Source: Caulobacter sp. 17J80-11 (GTDB lineage Bacteria; Pseudomonadota; Alphaproteobacteria; Caulobacterales; Caulobacteraceae). From it: a stretch of DNA of 64,000 nt. The position numbers and the translations under genes are program-made. Positions 1-11,658 of this stretch are shown piece by piece. Positions within the stretch are counted from its first letter, which is position 1, and the number at the start of each line of letters is the position of its first letter. The DNA lies in contig NZ_JACSJI010000002.1 in NCBI RefSeq assembly GCF_014349105.1, positions 186,001 through 250,000 of the forward strand, written 5' to 3'. The notes under the pieces were generated by a model that worked only from the letters and a program-made list of their open reading frames with translations, was not told the DNA's origin and did no database searches.

Positions 1-421
1 CGCCGCCGCCCAGCATGGATTCAGGCACCAGGACCCGGTCCTTCTCGTGCTGGATGGCCTCGATCGGCACGCCGGCGGCGATGCGGCCCAGCACCGGCAG
101 TTCGCGCACGTCGTTGGCGACCGGCGCGGCCTCGACCGGCCTGGCCCCTTCGACCACCTGCGGCCGGAACGGCGCGCGCCCCTTGGCGGGGGCTGCGGTG
201 GTGGCCTGCTCGGGAAGCTTGACCACTTCCAGCGCCCGGGCCCGGTGGGGCAGGCGGCGCAGGAAACCGCGCTCTTCCAGAGCGGTGATCAGTCGGTGGA
301 TGCCCGACTTCGACGCGAGGTCGAGGGCTTCCTTCATCTCGTCGAAGGACGGAGACACGCCCGTCTCCTTGAGACGTTCGTGGATGAACATCAACAGCTC
401 GTGCTGTTTGCGCGTGAGCAT
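1..421 (-). CDS. lexA: LexA SOS repressor (5' part, runs off the window)
   Basis: Transcriptional repressor of the DNA-damage response that self-cleaves when stimulated by RecA. About 140 N-terminal residues are visible, beginning [20 protein letters not shown], the winged-helix DNA-binding domain, with the recognition region [19 protein letters not shown] at about residues 28-46. An Ala/Pro-rich linker (about 70-105) follows. The sequence [11 protein letters not shown] at 112-122 carries the Ala116-Gly117 autocleavage bond. The catalytic Ser and Lys lie outside the window, so completeness cannot be judged. The reading frame is open to the window edge. A SOS operator sits 36 bases upstream, so the gene is probably autoregulated. 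In many alphaproteobacteria lexA follows trpC-moaC-moeA; here an OmpA-type gene on the other strand lies between it and trpC. Confidence 0.95.
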   Translation of the reverse strand, partial: MLTRKQHELLMFIHERLKETGVSPSFDEMKEALDLASKSGIHRLITALEERGFLRRLPHRARALEVVKLPEQATTAAPAKGRAPFRPQVVEGARPVEAAPVANDVRELPVLGRIAAGVPIEAIQHEKDRVLVPESMLGGG

Positions 422-456
422 CGCCCGCCTCGGAACAAGTCGTGAACCTTCTCGAT

Positions 457-471
457 GTTCTGTAAGTGTTC
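457..471 (-). promoter_or_regulatory. LexA (SOS) box, alphaproteobacterial direct repeat
   Basis: The sequence GTTCTGTAAGTGTTC is an exact GTTC-N7-GTTC, the operator known for LexA in alphaproteobacteria. It lies 36 bases upstream of the lexA start codon, as expected for autoregulation. A further inverted half (GAAC at 444-447) lies between the box and the gene. Confidence 0.85.
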
Positions 472-660
472 CTAGTTAATGTCAAGTGAACGCGAAGCTT
501 GACGATGGACGGCTCGAAACGCGTCGCCTCGGGCAACCACCCGGGGTCAAATTACAGTGTTCTACGGATTGTCGGGACGGCGCCATCGGCACTCTCTGGA
601 GCATTCGGCCTGGCGCGGCCTGCAGGTCGCGCGAGCCCCAGTGCGATTGCGGAGACGACC

Positions 661-1833
661 ATGAATCTCTGGAACGAACTCAAGGCGTCGATCACGGGCG
701 ACACCGTGGATCAGGTCGCCGCCGCCACCGGCGAGAGTGTCGAAGCGACGCGGCGGGGGCTGATCGGCGCGGCCCTGCCGGCGGTGCTGACCGGCGCGGT
801 CGAGAAGTTCTCGGGAGAGGCCGGGGCCGTGCGTCTGCTGGACGAGGCCCGCGCGGTCGATCCGGACGGGACCCTGCTGGACGATTTCGGCACGGCCGTG
901 CGCCCGGGGCCCGGCGCGGACACCGCGCGGCGCGTCGGCCAGGGCTTCCTGAGCAACCTGTTCGGGCCGCGCACCGACGCGGTCGCCGACGTGGTCGCCA
1001 ACCATGCCGGAATCCGCAAGTCCTCCGCCTCGGCGCTGCTGGCGATCGCCGCGCCGCTGTTCCTGGGCTTTATCAGCAAGCGGGCCCGCACCGGCGGGCT
1101 GGACGCGCGCACGCTGGCGGGCTCGCTGCGCGACGCCCGCAACCAGCTGCCCAGCATCGCGCCGGCCGGCCTGCTGAGCACGCTGGGCTTCGCCGCGCCC
1201 GGCGTCCGCGCCGAAGAGCCGATGGCGATCGCGGCCGCGGGCCGGCCGAAGTGGCTGCCCTGGGTCGTCGCCGCCTTGGTCGTGCTGGCCTTGCTGGCCC
1301 TGTTCCGCACATGCCGCAAGCATGAGGAGGTCCCGCCCGCGCCGCCGGCCCCGGCCGTCGCGCCGGCTGCGCCGGCCGTCGCCACCGAGGTCGTGGCCCT
1401 GCCGGACGGGACCCAACTGACCCTGCGGCCCGAGTCGCTGACCTATCAGCTGGCCGCCTACCTGAAGGATCCGGCCGCGCCGCCGCCGCCGCGCCGATTC
1501 ACCTTCGAACAGCTGAACTTCGACACCGCCAGCAACGCGCTCGACGCCCCCTCGCTGGCGACCATCGCCGAGCTGGCCGCGATCCTGAAGGCCTATCCGA
1601 ATGCGGTCGTGGTGGTCGAAGGCCATACCGACAACGTCGGCGAGCCGGCGGCCAACATGGAGCTGTCGAAGCGGCGCGCCGAGGCGGTCCGCGACGCGCT
1701 CTACGCCAAGGGCGTCGCCAAGGAACGCGCCAGCGGCGTCGGCTATGGCGAGACCAAGCCGATCGCCAGCAACGACACCGAGGAGGGCCGCGCCCAGAAC
1801 CGGCGGACCGACCTGGTGGTGACCAAGAAGTAG
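661..1833 (+). CDS. DUF937-OmpA fusion, cell-envelope peptidoglycan-binding protein
   Basis: A 390-residue protein. The N-terminal part (about 1-180) is Ala/Gly-rich and resembles DUF937 (starts MNLWNELKASITGDTVDQVA). A single transmembrane helix at about 199-216 (WLPWVVAALVVLALLALF) and an Ala/Pro linker (225-245) lead to a C-terminal OmpA-like domain (about 280-390) with FDTAS, GHTDNVG at 321-327 and a GYGETKPIASNDTEEGR stretch near 362, the signature of meso-DAP/peptidoglycan binding. There is no signal peptide, so the DUF937 part should be cytoplasmic and the OmpA part periplasmic. The start at 661 is chosen because GGAG precedes it by eight bases and the family begins there; an in-frame ATG at 499 would add an unlikely basic leader. 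It faces away from lexA and converges with trpC four bases on. The exact role is unknown. Confidence 0.85.
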   Translation: MNLWNELKASITGDTVDQVAAATGESVEATRRGLIGAALPAVLTGAVEKFSGEAGAVRLLDEARAVDPDGTLLDDFGTAVRPGPGADTARRVGQGFLSNLFGPRTDAVADVVANHAGIRKSSASALLAIAAPLFLGFISKRARTGGLDARTLAGSLRDARNQLPSIAPAGLLSTLGFAAPGVRAEEPMAIAAAGRPKWLPWVVAALVVLALLALFRTCRKHEEVPPAPPAPAVAPAAPAVATEVVALPDGTQLTLRPESLTYQLAAYLKDPAAPPPPRRFTFEQLNFDTASNALDAPSLATIAELAAILKAYPNAVVVVEGHTDNVGEPAANMELSKRRAEAVRDALYAKGVAKERASGVGYGETKPIASNDTEEGRAQNRRTDLVVTKK

Positions 1834-1837
1834 GTGC

Positions 1838-2625
1838 TCAGCTCTGCGTCAGGTCGCGCGTGGCCGCGGTCACGTCTGCCTGACGCATCAGGCTCTCGCC
1901 GACCAGCATGGCGCGGGCGCCGCACGCCGACAGGCGGGCGGCGTCTGCGTGCGTGAACACGCCGCTTTCGGTGACCAGCAGGGCGCCGGCCGGGGCCAGC
2001 GGGGCCAGCCGCTCGGTGACGGCCAGGTCGACGTGGAAGCTGCGCAGATCGCGGTTGTTCACGCCGACCAGGCGCGATCCCAGCGCGCCCGCGCGCGCCA
2101 TTTCCGCCTCGTCGTGGACCTCGACCAGGGCGTCCATGCCCAGGCGCGCGGCTTCGGCCATCAGTTCGGCCGCGAGCGCGTCGTCGATCATGGCCAGGAT
2201 CACCAGAATGGCGTCCGCGCCCAGGGCGCGGCTCTCGGCCACCTGCCAGGGATCGACCAGGAACTCCTTGCGCAGGCAGGGCAGGGCGACGGCGTCGCGG
2301 GCGGCGGCCAGATATTCGTCCGCACCCTGGAAGCTGGGGGCGTCGGTCAGCACCGACAGGCAGGCCGCGCCGCCGGCTTCGTAGGCCCGCGCCAGCGTCG
2401 GCGGGTCGAAGTCGGCGCGGATCAGCCCCTTGGACGGGCTGGCCTTCTTGATCTCGGCGATCAGGGCCAGGCGGCCGGGGCGGAAGGCGGTTTCGAGCGC
2501 GCGCTGGAAGCCGCGCGGGGCGCTGGCCGCCGCCGCCGCGCGCTCGACCGCGTCCTGCGAACGGGCGGCTTTGCGCTCGGCGACTTCCTGGCGCTTGTAG
2601 GCGGCGATGCGGGCGAGGACGTCGC

Positions 2626-2629
<4 letters not shown>
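1838..2629 (-). CDS. trpC: Indole-3-glycerol phosphate synthase
   Basis: Catalyses ring closure of CdRP to indole-3-glycerol phosphate in tryptophan synthesis; a cytoplasmic TIM barrel of 263 residues, the usual length. Motifs seen include [12 protein letters not shown] (catalytic Lys), [44 protein letters not shown] and LVTESGVFT. The start is the ATG at 2629, whose bases overlap the trpD stop codon (ATGA), so the two are translationally coupled. It is the last gene of a trpG-trpD-trpC unit. moaC and moeA, which often follow trpC in alphaproteobacteria, are not present. Confidence 0.97.
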
Positions 2630-3639
<1,010 letters not shown>

Positions 3640-3642
3640 GGC

Positions 3643-4236
3643 TCAGACCGTCGTCCGGCGCACGCCGGCCAGATCGAGGAAGTTGGCGAGCAGCCGGTGG
3701 CCGTGCTCGGTAGCGATGGATTCCGGGTGGAACTGCACGCCGTGCAGCGGCCGGGTGCGGTGCTGCAGGCCCATGATCTCGCCGTCGGCGGTCCAGGCGG
3801 TCACTTCCAGCTCGGCGGGCAGGGTGTCCCGCGACACCGCCAGGCTGTGATAGCGCGTAGCCTTGAACGGGCTGGGCAGGCCGGCGAACAGGCCCTTGTC
3901 GACGTGCTCGATCGGGCTGGTCTTGCCGTGCATCAGGGTCTTGGCCCGCACCACGTCGCCGCCGAAGGCCTGGCCCATGGCCTGATGGCCCAGGCATACG
4001 CCCAGGATCGGCAGGGTGTCCGGCGCGGCGCGCAGCAGCGGCAGGCAGATTCCCGCCTGGTCGGGCGCGCACGGACCCGGCGACAGCAGAACGGCCTCCG
4101 GCGCCATGGCCAGGGCGTCCTGCACGGTCAGGGCGTCGTTGCGACGCACGAGCGTCTCCGCCCCCAACTCGGCCAGGTAATGGACGAGGTTGTAGGTGAA
4201 GCTGTCGTAGTTATCGATCACCAGGATCATCGGCAT
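3643..4236 (-). CDS. trpG: Anthranilate synthase component II (glutamine amidotransferase)
   Basis: Supplies ammonia from glutamine to TrpE. 197 residues; class-I amidotransferase with the SPGP oxyanion region at 52-55, nucleophile Cys81 in [15 protein letters not shown], and His170/Glu172 in VQFHPES. First gene of the trpGDC unit. Starts ATG at 4236 (a second ATG two codons later is also possible). It is separated from trpE by about 295 bases holding a small ORF on the opposite strand, so trpE and trpG probably have their own promoters despite lying on the same strand. An alternative pabA role is conceivable but trp context argues for trpG. Confidence 0.95.
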   Translation of the reverse strand: MPMILVIDNYDSFTYNLVHYLAELGAETLVRRNDALTVQDALAMAPEAVLLSPGPCAPDQAGICLPLLRAAPDTLPILGVCLGHQAMGQAFGGDVVRAKTLMHGKTSPIEHVDKGLFAGLPSPFKATRYHSLAVSRDTLPAELEVTAWTADGEIMGLQHRTRPLHGVQFHPESIATEHGHRLLANFLDLAGVRRTTV

Positions 4237-4324
4237 TCTCTGTACGGCCCGGAGCCTTCGCCGCCAAGTCGCTGGCCCCGTTCAGATTTCATTAACCGAG
4301 GCCGGACGTGATGGCCGTGTCCTC

Positions 4325-4534
4325 ATGGTCGCGCCCCAGATGTCCGAGTCGTCCGCCCTTGAAGCCGCCCGTGCGAAGCTGGCGCGGCCGGTCCGCGTGC
4401 GCTGGAGCCTGAAGGCCGCCCTGGCCGCCTCGACCCTGGCGGCCGCCTCGGCCCTGCTGCTCGCCGCGGCGGTGATCCTCGGACCCGGGGTCCACGTCGT
4501 CCGCTCGGACGACGCGACCGTGTTCGCCCGCTAA
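4325..4534 (+). CDS. Small putative membrane protein between trpG and trpE
   Basis: 69 residues: an N-terminal amphipathic basic stretch (SALEAARAKLARPVRVRW) and one hydrophobic segment at about 29-52, rich in Ala and Leu. It lies on the strand opposite to the trp genes, divergent from trpG (88-base gap) and overlapping the trpE stop codon tail-to-tail by a few bases. No ribosome binding site stands out; an alternative ATG is at 4340. Not recognised. It may be real because the length and hydrophobic profile fit a small inner-membrane protein and otherwise the gap would be empty, but it could be a chance ORF in GC-rich DNA. Confidence 0.45.
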   Translation: MVAPQMSESSALEAARAKLARPVRVRWSLKAALAASTLAAASALLLAAAVILGPGVHVVRSDDATVFAR

Positions 4535-6024
4535 CCGAAACGCCAACACTCTTCGGCCGCGCGCTTGAGGGCGCGCGACTTGTGCAGGGTCTCTTCGTAC
4601 TCGGCCGTGGGATTGCTGTCGGCGACCACGCCGGCGCCGGCCTGGACGTACATTCGGCCGTCCTTGAACAGGGCGGTGCGCAGCACGATGCAGGCGTCGA
4701 CCGCGCCGCCGGCCGAGATGTAGCCGGCCCCGCCGCCGTAGGTGACGCCGCGCTTGAGGCCTTCGAGTTCGTCGATGATCTCCATCGCCCGCACCTTGGG
4801 CGCGCCCGACAGGGTGCCGGCGGGCAGGGCGGCCAGCAGGGCGTCGACCGGATCGATCTGCGGGGCTGCATCGCCCTCGACGTTGGAGACGATGTGCATG
4901 ACGTGGCTGTAGCGCTCGATCGCGAAGCTCTCGGTCACGCGCACCGTGCCGGGCTTGGAGACCCGGCCCACGTCGTTGCGCCCCAGGTCCAGCAGCATCA
5001 GGTGCTCGGCCCGCTCCTTGGGATCGGCCAGCAGTTCCTGCTCCAGCGCCAGGTCCTGTTCGGGCGTGGCCCCGCGCGGGCGGGTGCCGGCGATCGGGCG
5101 GATGGTGACCTTGCCGTCGCGCAGGCGCACCAGGATCTCGGGGCTCGAGCCCGACAGCTGGAAGCCGCCGAAGTCCAGGTGGAACAGGAAGGGCGACGGG
5201 TTCATGCGCCGCAGCGAGCGGTAGAAGGCGAACGGGTCGTGTTCGAAGCTGGCCTCGAACCGCTGGCTCAGCACCACCTGGAAGATGTCGCCGGCGGCGA
5301 TGTAGTCCTTCGATTTCAGGACCTTGGCCTCGAACTCCTGCGGCGTCATCGAGGAGCCGAAGGCCGGCTCTTCGGTCGGCTGCGTGCGCGGGCCGGAAGG
5401 CGCGAGCGGACGGCGCAGGTCGTCCTCCACCGCGCCCAGGCGGGCGCGCGCGGCGGCGTAGGCTTCCTCGGCGGACAGCTCGGAGCTGCGGACCGGGGTC
5501 GCCAGCACGATCTCCTGGGCGATGGCGTCGAACACCGCCACCACCGAGGGGCGGGCCAGCACCGCGTCGGGCAGGTCCAGCGGATCGGGCCCGGCTTCGC
5601 CCAGCGGTTCGCTCAGCCGCACCATGTCGTAGCCGAACACCCCGAACAGGCCGGCCGCCATCGGCGGCAGGCCGGCGGGCAGGTCGATCCGCGAGGCGTC
5701 GACCAGGGCGCGCAGAGATTGGAGGGCGGGGGCCGCCTCGGGCGTGAAGCGCCCGGCGTCGACATCGCCGCCGCGGGCGGTCTCGGCCCGGTCGCCGAAG
5801 CAGCGCCACACCAGGTCGGGTTTGAGCGCGATGATCGAATAGCGGCCGCGCCAGGCGCCGCCTTCGACGGACTCGAACAGGAAGGCGTAGGGGCGGGCGT
5901 GACCGAGCTTCAGATAAGCGGAGACCGGCGTCTCCAGGTCGTCCACCACGCGGCGGTGGACGACCTGGGGCTCGCCGTTCCGATAAGCCCGCTCGAACGC
6001 GTCGAACGCGGGTTCGAGGGTCAT
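4531..6024 (-). CDS. trpE: Anthranilate synthase component I
   Basis: Chorismate-using large subunit of anthranilate synthase; 497 residues. The N-terminal region has ETPVSAYLKLG, in the position of the tryptophan feedback-binding LLES-like motif. The C-terminal chorismate-binding domain shows FQVVLSQRFEASF, IRPIAGTRPRGATPEQD, LDLGRNDVGRV and GTLSGAPKVRAMEIIDELE. The ATG at 6024 overlaps the stop of ppiD (ATGA), so it is co-translated with it. No leader peptide with tandem Trp codons was seen upstream because ppiD occupies that space. Confidence 0.97.
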   Translation of the reverse strand: MTLEPAFDAFERAYRNGEPQVVHRRVVDDLETPVSAYLKLGHARPYAFLFESVEGGAWRGRYSIIALKPDLVWRCFGDRAETARGGDVDAGRFTPEAAPALQSLRALVDASRIDLPAGLPPMAAGLFGVFGYDMVRLSEPLGEAGPDPLDLPDAVLARPSVVAVFDAIAQEIVLATPVRSSELSAEEAYAAARARLGAVEDDLRRPLAPSGPRTQPTEEPAFGSSMTPQEFEAKVLKSKDYIAAGDIFQVVLSQRFEASFEHDPFAFYRSLRRMNPSPFLFHLDFGGFQLSGSSPEILVRLRDGKVTIRPIAGTRPRGATPEQDLALEQELLADPKERAEHLMLLDLGRNDVGRVSKPGTVRVTESFAIERYSHVMHIVSNVEGDAAPQIDPVDALLAALPAGTLSGAPKVRAMEIIDELEGLKRGVTYGGGAGYISAGGAVDACIVLRTALFKDGRMYVQAGAGVVADSNPTAEYEETLHKSRALKRAAEECWRFG

Positions 6025-7928
6025 TTCTTCGACTTGTCGGCCGGGGTCGCGGGTTCAGGCTCGACGCCCAGGGCGGCGGCGGCGCGATCCGGCCAGGTCT
6101 TGGTTTTCATCGCCTTGCGCGCGGCCGCGCGGGCTTCGCCGCCGACCTCGTCGAGGATCTGCATGGTGACCTGCGGACGACGGTCTTCGGCCACGCGAGC
6201 GGCCATCGGGCCGGCGGGGGCGTGGACCGCGTCGACCTTGCCGACCACGAAGGCCAGGCGCTCGCCGCGGGCGGTGAAGGTTTCACCGGTCTTCTGGGTG
6301 AACAGCTTGCCGGTCAGGTCGCGGCCGACGCCTTCGGCGCCGTCGCGGCCGACGTTGTCGACGGTGCGGACGTTGGCGCCGATCGACTTGGCGGCGGCTT
6401 CCAGGGGTTCACCCTTGCGGACCTTCTCGGCCAGCTGGTCAGCCTTTTCCTGCATGCGACGCACGGTTTCGCGCATGGTCCAGGCGTTGGTCAGTTGCGG
6501 ACGCACTTCGTCCAGCTTCGGCAGAGCCGAGGGGATCACCTTGTCGACTTTCACGGCGTAGTACTCGCCGTTGCCGGCTTCCTCGACGTCGCTCTCGCCG
6601 CCTTGCGACAGGCCCCAGGCGGTTTCCAGCAGGGCCGGCGGCGCGGCGAGGCGCTGGCCGTTCGGCAGCTGGCCTTCTTTGGTCAGCGGGGGCAGGGAGA
6701 CGACGCGCGCGCCGGAGACCTTGGCCGCTTCGGCCAGGCTGGCGCCGCCCTCGCGGGCCTGCTCGTACTTCTGCACCTGGTCGTACACGGCGCCGGTCGC
6801 GGCTTCCTTGCGCAGCTCGGCTTCGAGCTGCGGACGAGCCTGTTCGAAGGTCACCGCCTGACCCGGCGAAACGTCCAGCAGCTTGACGACGGCCAGGCCC
6901 AGTTCGCCGCGCACCGGCTGCGACACCTGGCCCGGCTGCAGGGAGAAGGCCGCGTCGGCCACCATGCGGTCGGCCACGGCCGACTTCGGCTTGTTCTGGT
7001 AGGGGACGATCTGGGCGCCGTTGGCCTTGGCGACGGCGGCGGGGTCCTGGCCGGCCTGCAGGGCGGCGGCGATCTTCTGGGCGGCGGCCGGGTCCTTGGC
7101 GGTGAGCTGCACGAAGCTGCGGCGCTCGGCCTGGGACAGGGAGTCCTTGCGGAACTCGAAGCGCTTGCGCAGCTCCGCCTCGTCGATCTTCACCGAGCCT
7201 TCGGCGGCGTTCGCGGTGAACAGGGCCACCGTCACCTGGCGGAATTCGGGGCGGGTCAGCTGCGCCGCGTTTTCCTTCATGAACTGCAGGAGTTGGGCGT
7301 CGGTCGGCGGCGCCACGCGCTCGATCGCGTTCGGCCCGACTTCGAAATAGCTGACGTCGCGCGTCTCCAGGCCGAAGCCGGCCTGCAGGGCCCCGTAAAT
7401 GCGCGGGGCGCGCAGGCCCGCCACCATGCCGGTGGCGAAGTGGTTCTGGGCGATCTCGTCGCGCAGGCCCTGCTCGAAGGTGCCTTCGGTCAGGCCTTCG
7501 CGGGCCAGGGCCTGGGTGTACTGCTTCTTGCTGAACTTGCCGCTGATCGGGTCGAAGAAGGCCGGGATCTCGCGAATCTGCGCGACCAGCAGGTCCTTGC
7601 CGGGCACGATGCGGACCTTCTGCAGGAACGCCGACAGCGACTCCTGCGAGGCCACTTCGTCCAGGAAGCGCAGGTGGGCGCGCGCCTTCACGATTTCGTC
7701 CATCGTGATGCGGCGGCCGGACTGCTGCTCGATCTGACCCTTGTAGTTCTCGAACATGCGCTTGAATTCGGCCGGCGACACCTGGCGCGATCCGGCCTGG
7801 ATCACGGAGTTCGAGATCTGCCCGCGGAAGATGTCGTTGATGCCCCAGACGCCGAAGGCGACGATGAGCAGGCCGATCAGGCCGGCGGCAACGGGCGACT
7901 TCGCGAATTTGCGGAACGCGGTGAGCAT
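6021..7928 (-). CDS. ppiD: PpiD-like membrane-anchored peptidyl-prolyl isomerase/chaperone
   Basis: Periplasmic folding helper held in the inner membrane; 635 residues. One N-terminal membrane anchor at about 13-31 (VAAGLIGLLIVAFGVWGIND) follows a short basic cytoplasmic tail MLTAFRKFAKSP. A SurA_N-like helical region (about 35-250) and a parvulin-type region (about 265-370, with LQPGQVSQPVRGELGLAVVKL) follow, then a long C-terminal region ending in a Lys-rich tail. The start at 7928 is preferred over an in-frame ATG 29 codons upstream because the anchor then has normal topology. ppiD-trpE adjacency is usual in this group. It diverges from tpiA. Confidence 0.93.
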   Translation of the reverse strand: MLTAFRKFAKSPVAAGLIGLLIVAFGVWGINDIFRGQISNSVIQAGSRQVSPAEFKRMFENYKGQIEQQSGRRITMDEIVKARAHLRFLDEVASQESLSAFLQKVRIVPGKDLLVAQIREIPAFFDPISGKFSKKQYTQALAREGLTEGTFEQGLRDEIAQNHFATGMVAGLRAPRIYGALQAGFGLETRDVSYFEVGPNAIERVAPPTDAQLLQFMKENAAQLTRPEFRQVTVALFTANAAEGSVKIDEAELRKRFEFRKDSLSQAERRSFVQLTAKDPAAAQKIAAALQAGQDPAAVAKANGAQIVPYQNKPKSAVADRMVADAAFSLQPGQVSQPVRGELGLAVVKLLDVSPGQAVTFEQARPQLEAELRKEAATGAVYDQVQKYEQAREGGASLAEAAKVSGARVVSLPPLTKEGQLPNGQRLAAPPALLETAWGLSQGGESDVEEAGNGEYYAVKVDKVIPSALPKLDEVRPQLTNAWTMRETVRRMQEKADQLAEKVRKGEPLEAAAKSIGANVRTVDNVGRDGAEGVGRDLTGKLFTQKTGETFTARGERLAFVVGKVDAVHAPAGPMAARVAEDRRPQVTMQILDEVGGEARAAARKAMKTKTWPDRAAAALGVEPEPATPADKSKK

Positions 7929-8063
7929 GAGACGGACCTTTTTCCCGGGACCCTTGCGCGCACGAACCGAGGGCGCCCCTGAAGCCGTATAGTGGAGCCG
8001 TGCGAGGTCCCGCAAGCGAGGCGCGCTTGGCGAGCCCGCTCGGCTCGCCTAAAGAGCGCCGCC

Positions 8064-8816
8064 ATGACCAATTCGCCCCGTCCCCTGATCGCCGGAAACT
8101 GGAAAATGAACGGCCTCGGCGCCTCGCTCGCGGAAGCGACGGCGCTGGCCCAAGCCCTCGCGGCCGAACCGGCCGCCGCGCGCGTGGCCCTGTGCCCGCC
8201 CGCCACCCTGATCGAGCGCATGAGCCGCCAGCTGGCCGGTTCGGCGGTCGAGATCGGCGGGCAGGACTGCCGGGCGGAGGCGTCCGGCGCCTTCACCGGC
8301 GACGTCTCGGCCGAAATGCTGGCCGACGCCGGCGCCCGGCTGGTGATTCTGGGACACTCGGAGCGCCGCGCCGGCTACGGCGAGACCGACGCCCTGGTCT
8401 CGGCCAAGGTCGAGGCCGCCCTGCGCGCCGGGCTGGAGCCGATCGTCTGCGTCGGCGAGACCCTGGCGGAACGCGAAGCCGGCCAGGCCGTCGCGGTGGT
8501 GGCCGCCCAGGTCGCCGGCTCCCTGCCCACCGCCGTGGCGGGCAAGCCCTTCTCGGTCGCCTACGAGCCGGTCTGGTGCATCGGCTCGGGCTGCATCCCC
8601 ACCATCGAGCAGATCGAAGAGGTGCACGTCGCCGTCCGCGCCGCCCTGGTGGCTCGTCTGGGCGAGGCGGGGAAGGGCGCCGCGATCCTCTATGGCGGCT
8701 CGGTGAAGCCGGCGAACGCGGCCGACATCATGAAGGTCCGCGAAGTGGGCGGCGCCCTGGTCGGCGGCGCCTCGCTGAAGGCGGCGGATTTCCTCCCGAT
8801 CGTCCGCGCCGTCTAA
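8064..8816 (+). CDS. tpiA: Triose-phosphate isomerase
   Basis: Interconverts dihydroxyacetone phosphate and glyceraldehyde 3-phosphate. 250 residues. Substrate-binding GNWKMN with Lys14, electrophile His98 in [13 protein letters not shown], catalytic base Glu168 in AYEPVW, and the phosphate loop [13 protein letters not shown] are all present. The flexible loop 6 reads [11 protein letters not shown] rather than the common VWAIGTGxTPT, with two cysteines. Start ATG 8064; an in-frame upstream ATG at 7992 would lie in the ppiD promoter region. tpiA-secG-pyrG is a common alphaproteobacterial order. Confidence 0.97.
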   Translation: MTNSPRPLIAGNWKMNGLGASLAEATALAQALAAEPAAARVALCPPATLIERMSRQLAGSAVEIGGQDCRAEASGAFTGDVSAEMLADAGARLVILGHSERRAGYGETDALVSAKVEAALRAGLEPIVCVGETLAEREAGQAVAVVAAQVAGSLPTAVAGKPFSVAYEPVWCIGSGCIPTIEQIEEVHVAVRAALVARLGEAGKGAAILYGGSVKPANAADIMKVREVGGALVGGASLKAADFLPIVRAV

Positions 8817-8905
8817 GAGCGTTTTGTCCCTATGGCGCCCGTTCCGGCTTGGTGCTAGACGGGCCGCTTGATCCGCGCCTCCGGGCGCCCAAATCCCTGT
8901 GCGCC

Positions 8906-9352
8906 ATGCTCGTTGTCCTTCTGGTCATTCAGATCCTCATCGCGGTCGCCCTGATCGCCGCGGTCCTCGTGCAGAAGTCCGAGGGCGGTGCGCTCGGCAT
9001 GGGCGGCGGCGGGGGCGGTCTGATGACCGCGCGCGGCGCCAGCAACCTGCTGACCCGCACCACCGCGATCCTGGCCACGCTGTTCTTCGTGAACTGCATC
9101 GCCCTGACGGTCGTGGGCAACTTCGCCCGCGGCGGCTCGTCGGTGGTCGATTCCGCCGCGGTCGGTTCGATCGATCTGAACCGCCTGAAGACCGCGCCGG
9201 CTCCGGCCGCCGCGCAACAACCGGCCGCCCCGAACGGCCAGGCCGCGCCGTCTCTGAACGAACTGGCCGCTCCGCTGCCGGAAGTGCGTCAGCCCGGCGC
9301 CGCTCCGGCTCCGGCCGAGGCTCCGGCTTCGACCCCGCCCGCTAAGCAATGA
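8906..9352 (+). CDS. secG: SecG, preprotein translocase subunit
   Basis: Small auxiliary subunit of the SecYEG translocon in the inner membrane. 148 residues with two transmembrane helices (about 2-22 and 52-72) separated by the Gly-rich loop ALGMGGGGGGLMTARG and the LLTRTTAILA motif. The Pro/Ala-rich C-terminal tail (from about 95) is long, as is usual in alphaproteobacteria. Located between tpiA and pyrG, 89 bases after tpiA. Confidence 0.95.
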   Translation: MLVVLLVIQILIAVALIAAVLVQKSEGGALGMGGGGGGLMTARGASNLLTRTTAILATLFFVNCIALTVVGNFARGGSSVVDSAAVGSIDLNRLKTAPAPAAAQQPAAPNGQAAPSLNELAAPLPEVRQPGAAPAPAEAPASTPPAKQ

Positions 9353-9357
9353 TCTGA

Positions 9358-11093
<1,736 letters not shown>

Positions 11094-11094
<1 letters not shown>

Positions 11095-11612
11095 TGGCCC
11101 TGGAGATCGTCACGGACCGGTTGAGGTTGCGCAGGGCGCGGCCGACCGATCTGGACGATCTCTTCGCCGTCCTCTCCCATCCCGCCGCCATGCGCTTCTG
11201 GTCGACGCCGCCGCACGCGGACCGCGACCAGACCCGCGCCTGGCTGCACGGCATGGTCACCGCCCCGCCGGACGCCAGCGACGACTTCGTCATCGAGCTG
11301 AAGGGCAGGGTGGTCGGCAAGGCCGGCTGCTACCGCCTGCCCGACGTGGGCTACATCCTGCACCCGGACGTCTGGGGCCTGGGCTACGCCACCGAGGCGC
11401 TGTCCGCCTTCATTCCGCACGTCTTCGCCGCCCACGCGCTCGACCGGCTGACCGCCGACGTCGACCCGCGCAACGGCGCGTCCCTGCGGCTCCTGGAAAA
11501 GCTGGGCTTCGTCGAGACCGGGCGCGCGGCGCGCACCTGGCTGGTCGGCGAAGAATGGTGCGACAGCGTCTATCTGGCGCTGCACCGGCCGGACATCGCT
11601 TGCCCAGCTTGA
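11094..11612 (+). CDS. GNAT-family N-acetyltransferase (RimJ-like)
   Basis: 172 residues, GNAT_3 type: LEIVTDRLRLRRARPTDLDD at the N-terminus, VGYILHPDVWGLGYATEAL carrying the acetyl-CoA binding loop, and VDPRNGASLRLLEKLGFVETG at the C-terminus. These are the hallmarks of RimJ/RimL-like N-terminal or small-molecule acetyltransferases. The substrate cannot be read from sequence. The ATG overlaps the pyrG stop (TGATG), suggesting coupling; the ORF upstream of that is only shadow. Confidence 0.88.
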
Positions 11613-11658
11613 CCGTTGTGATTTAGGACGCTCCCGAAGCGTAACGGGAGTATCTCAA

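Noticed and set aside
4582-6561. A 659-codon plus-strand frame opposite trpE and ppiD
   Set aside because: Antisense shadow; it conflicts with two clear genes.
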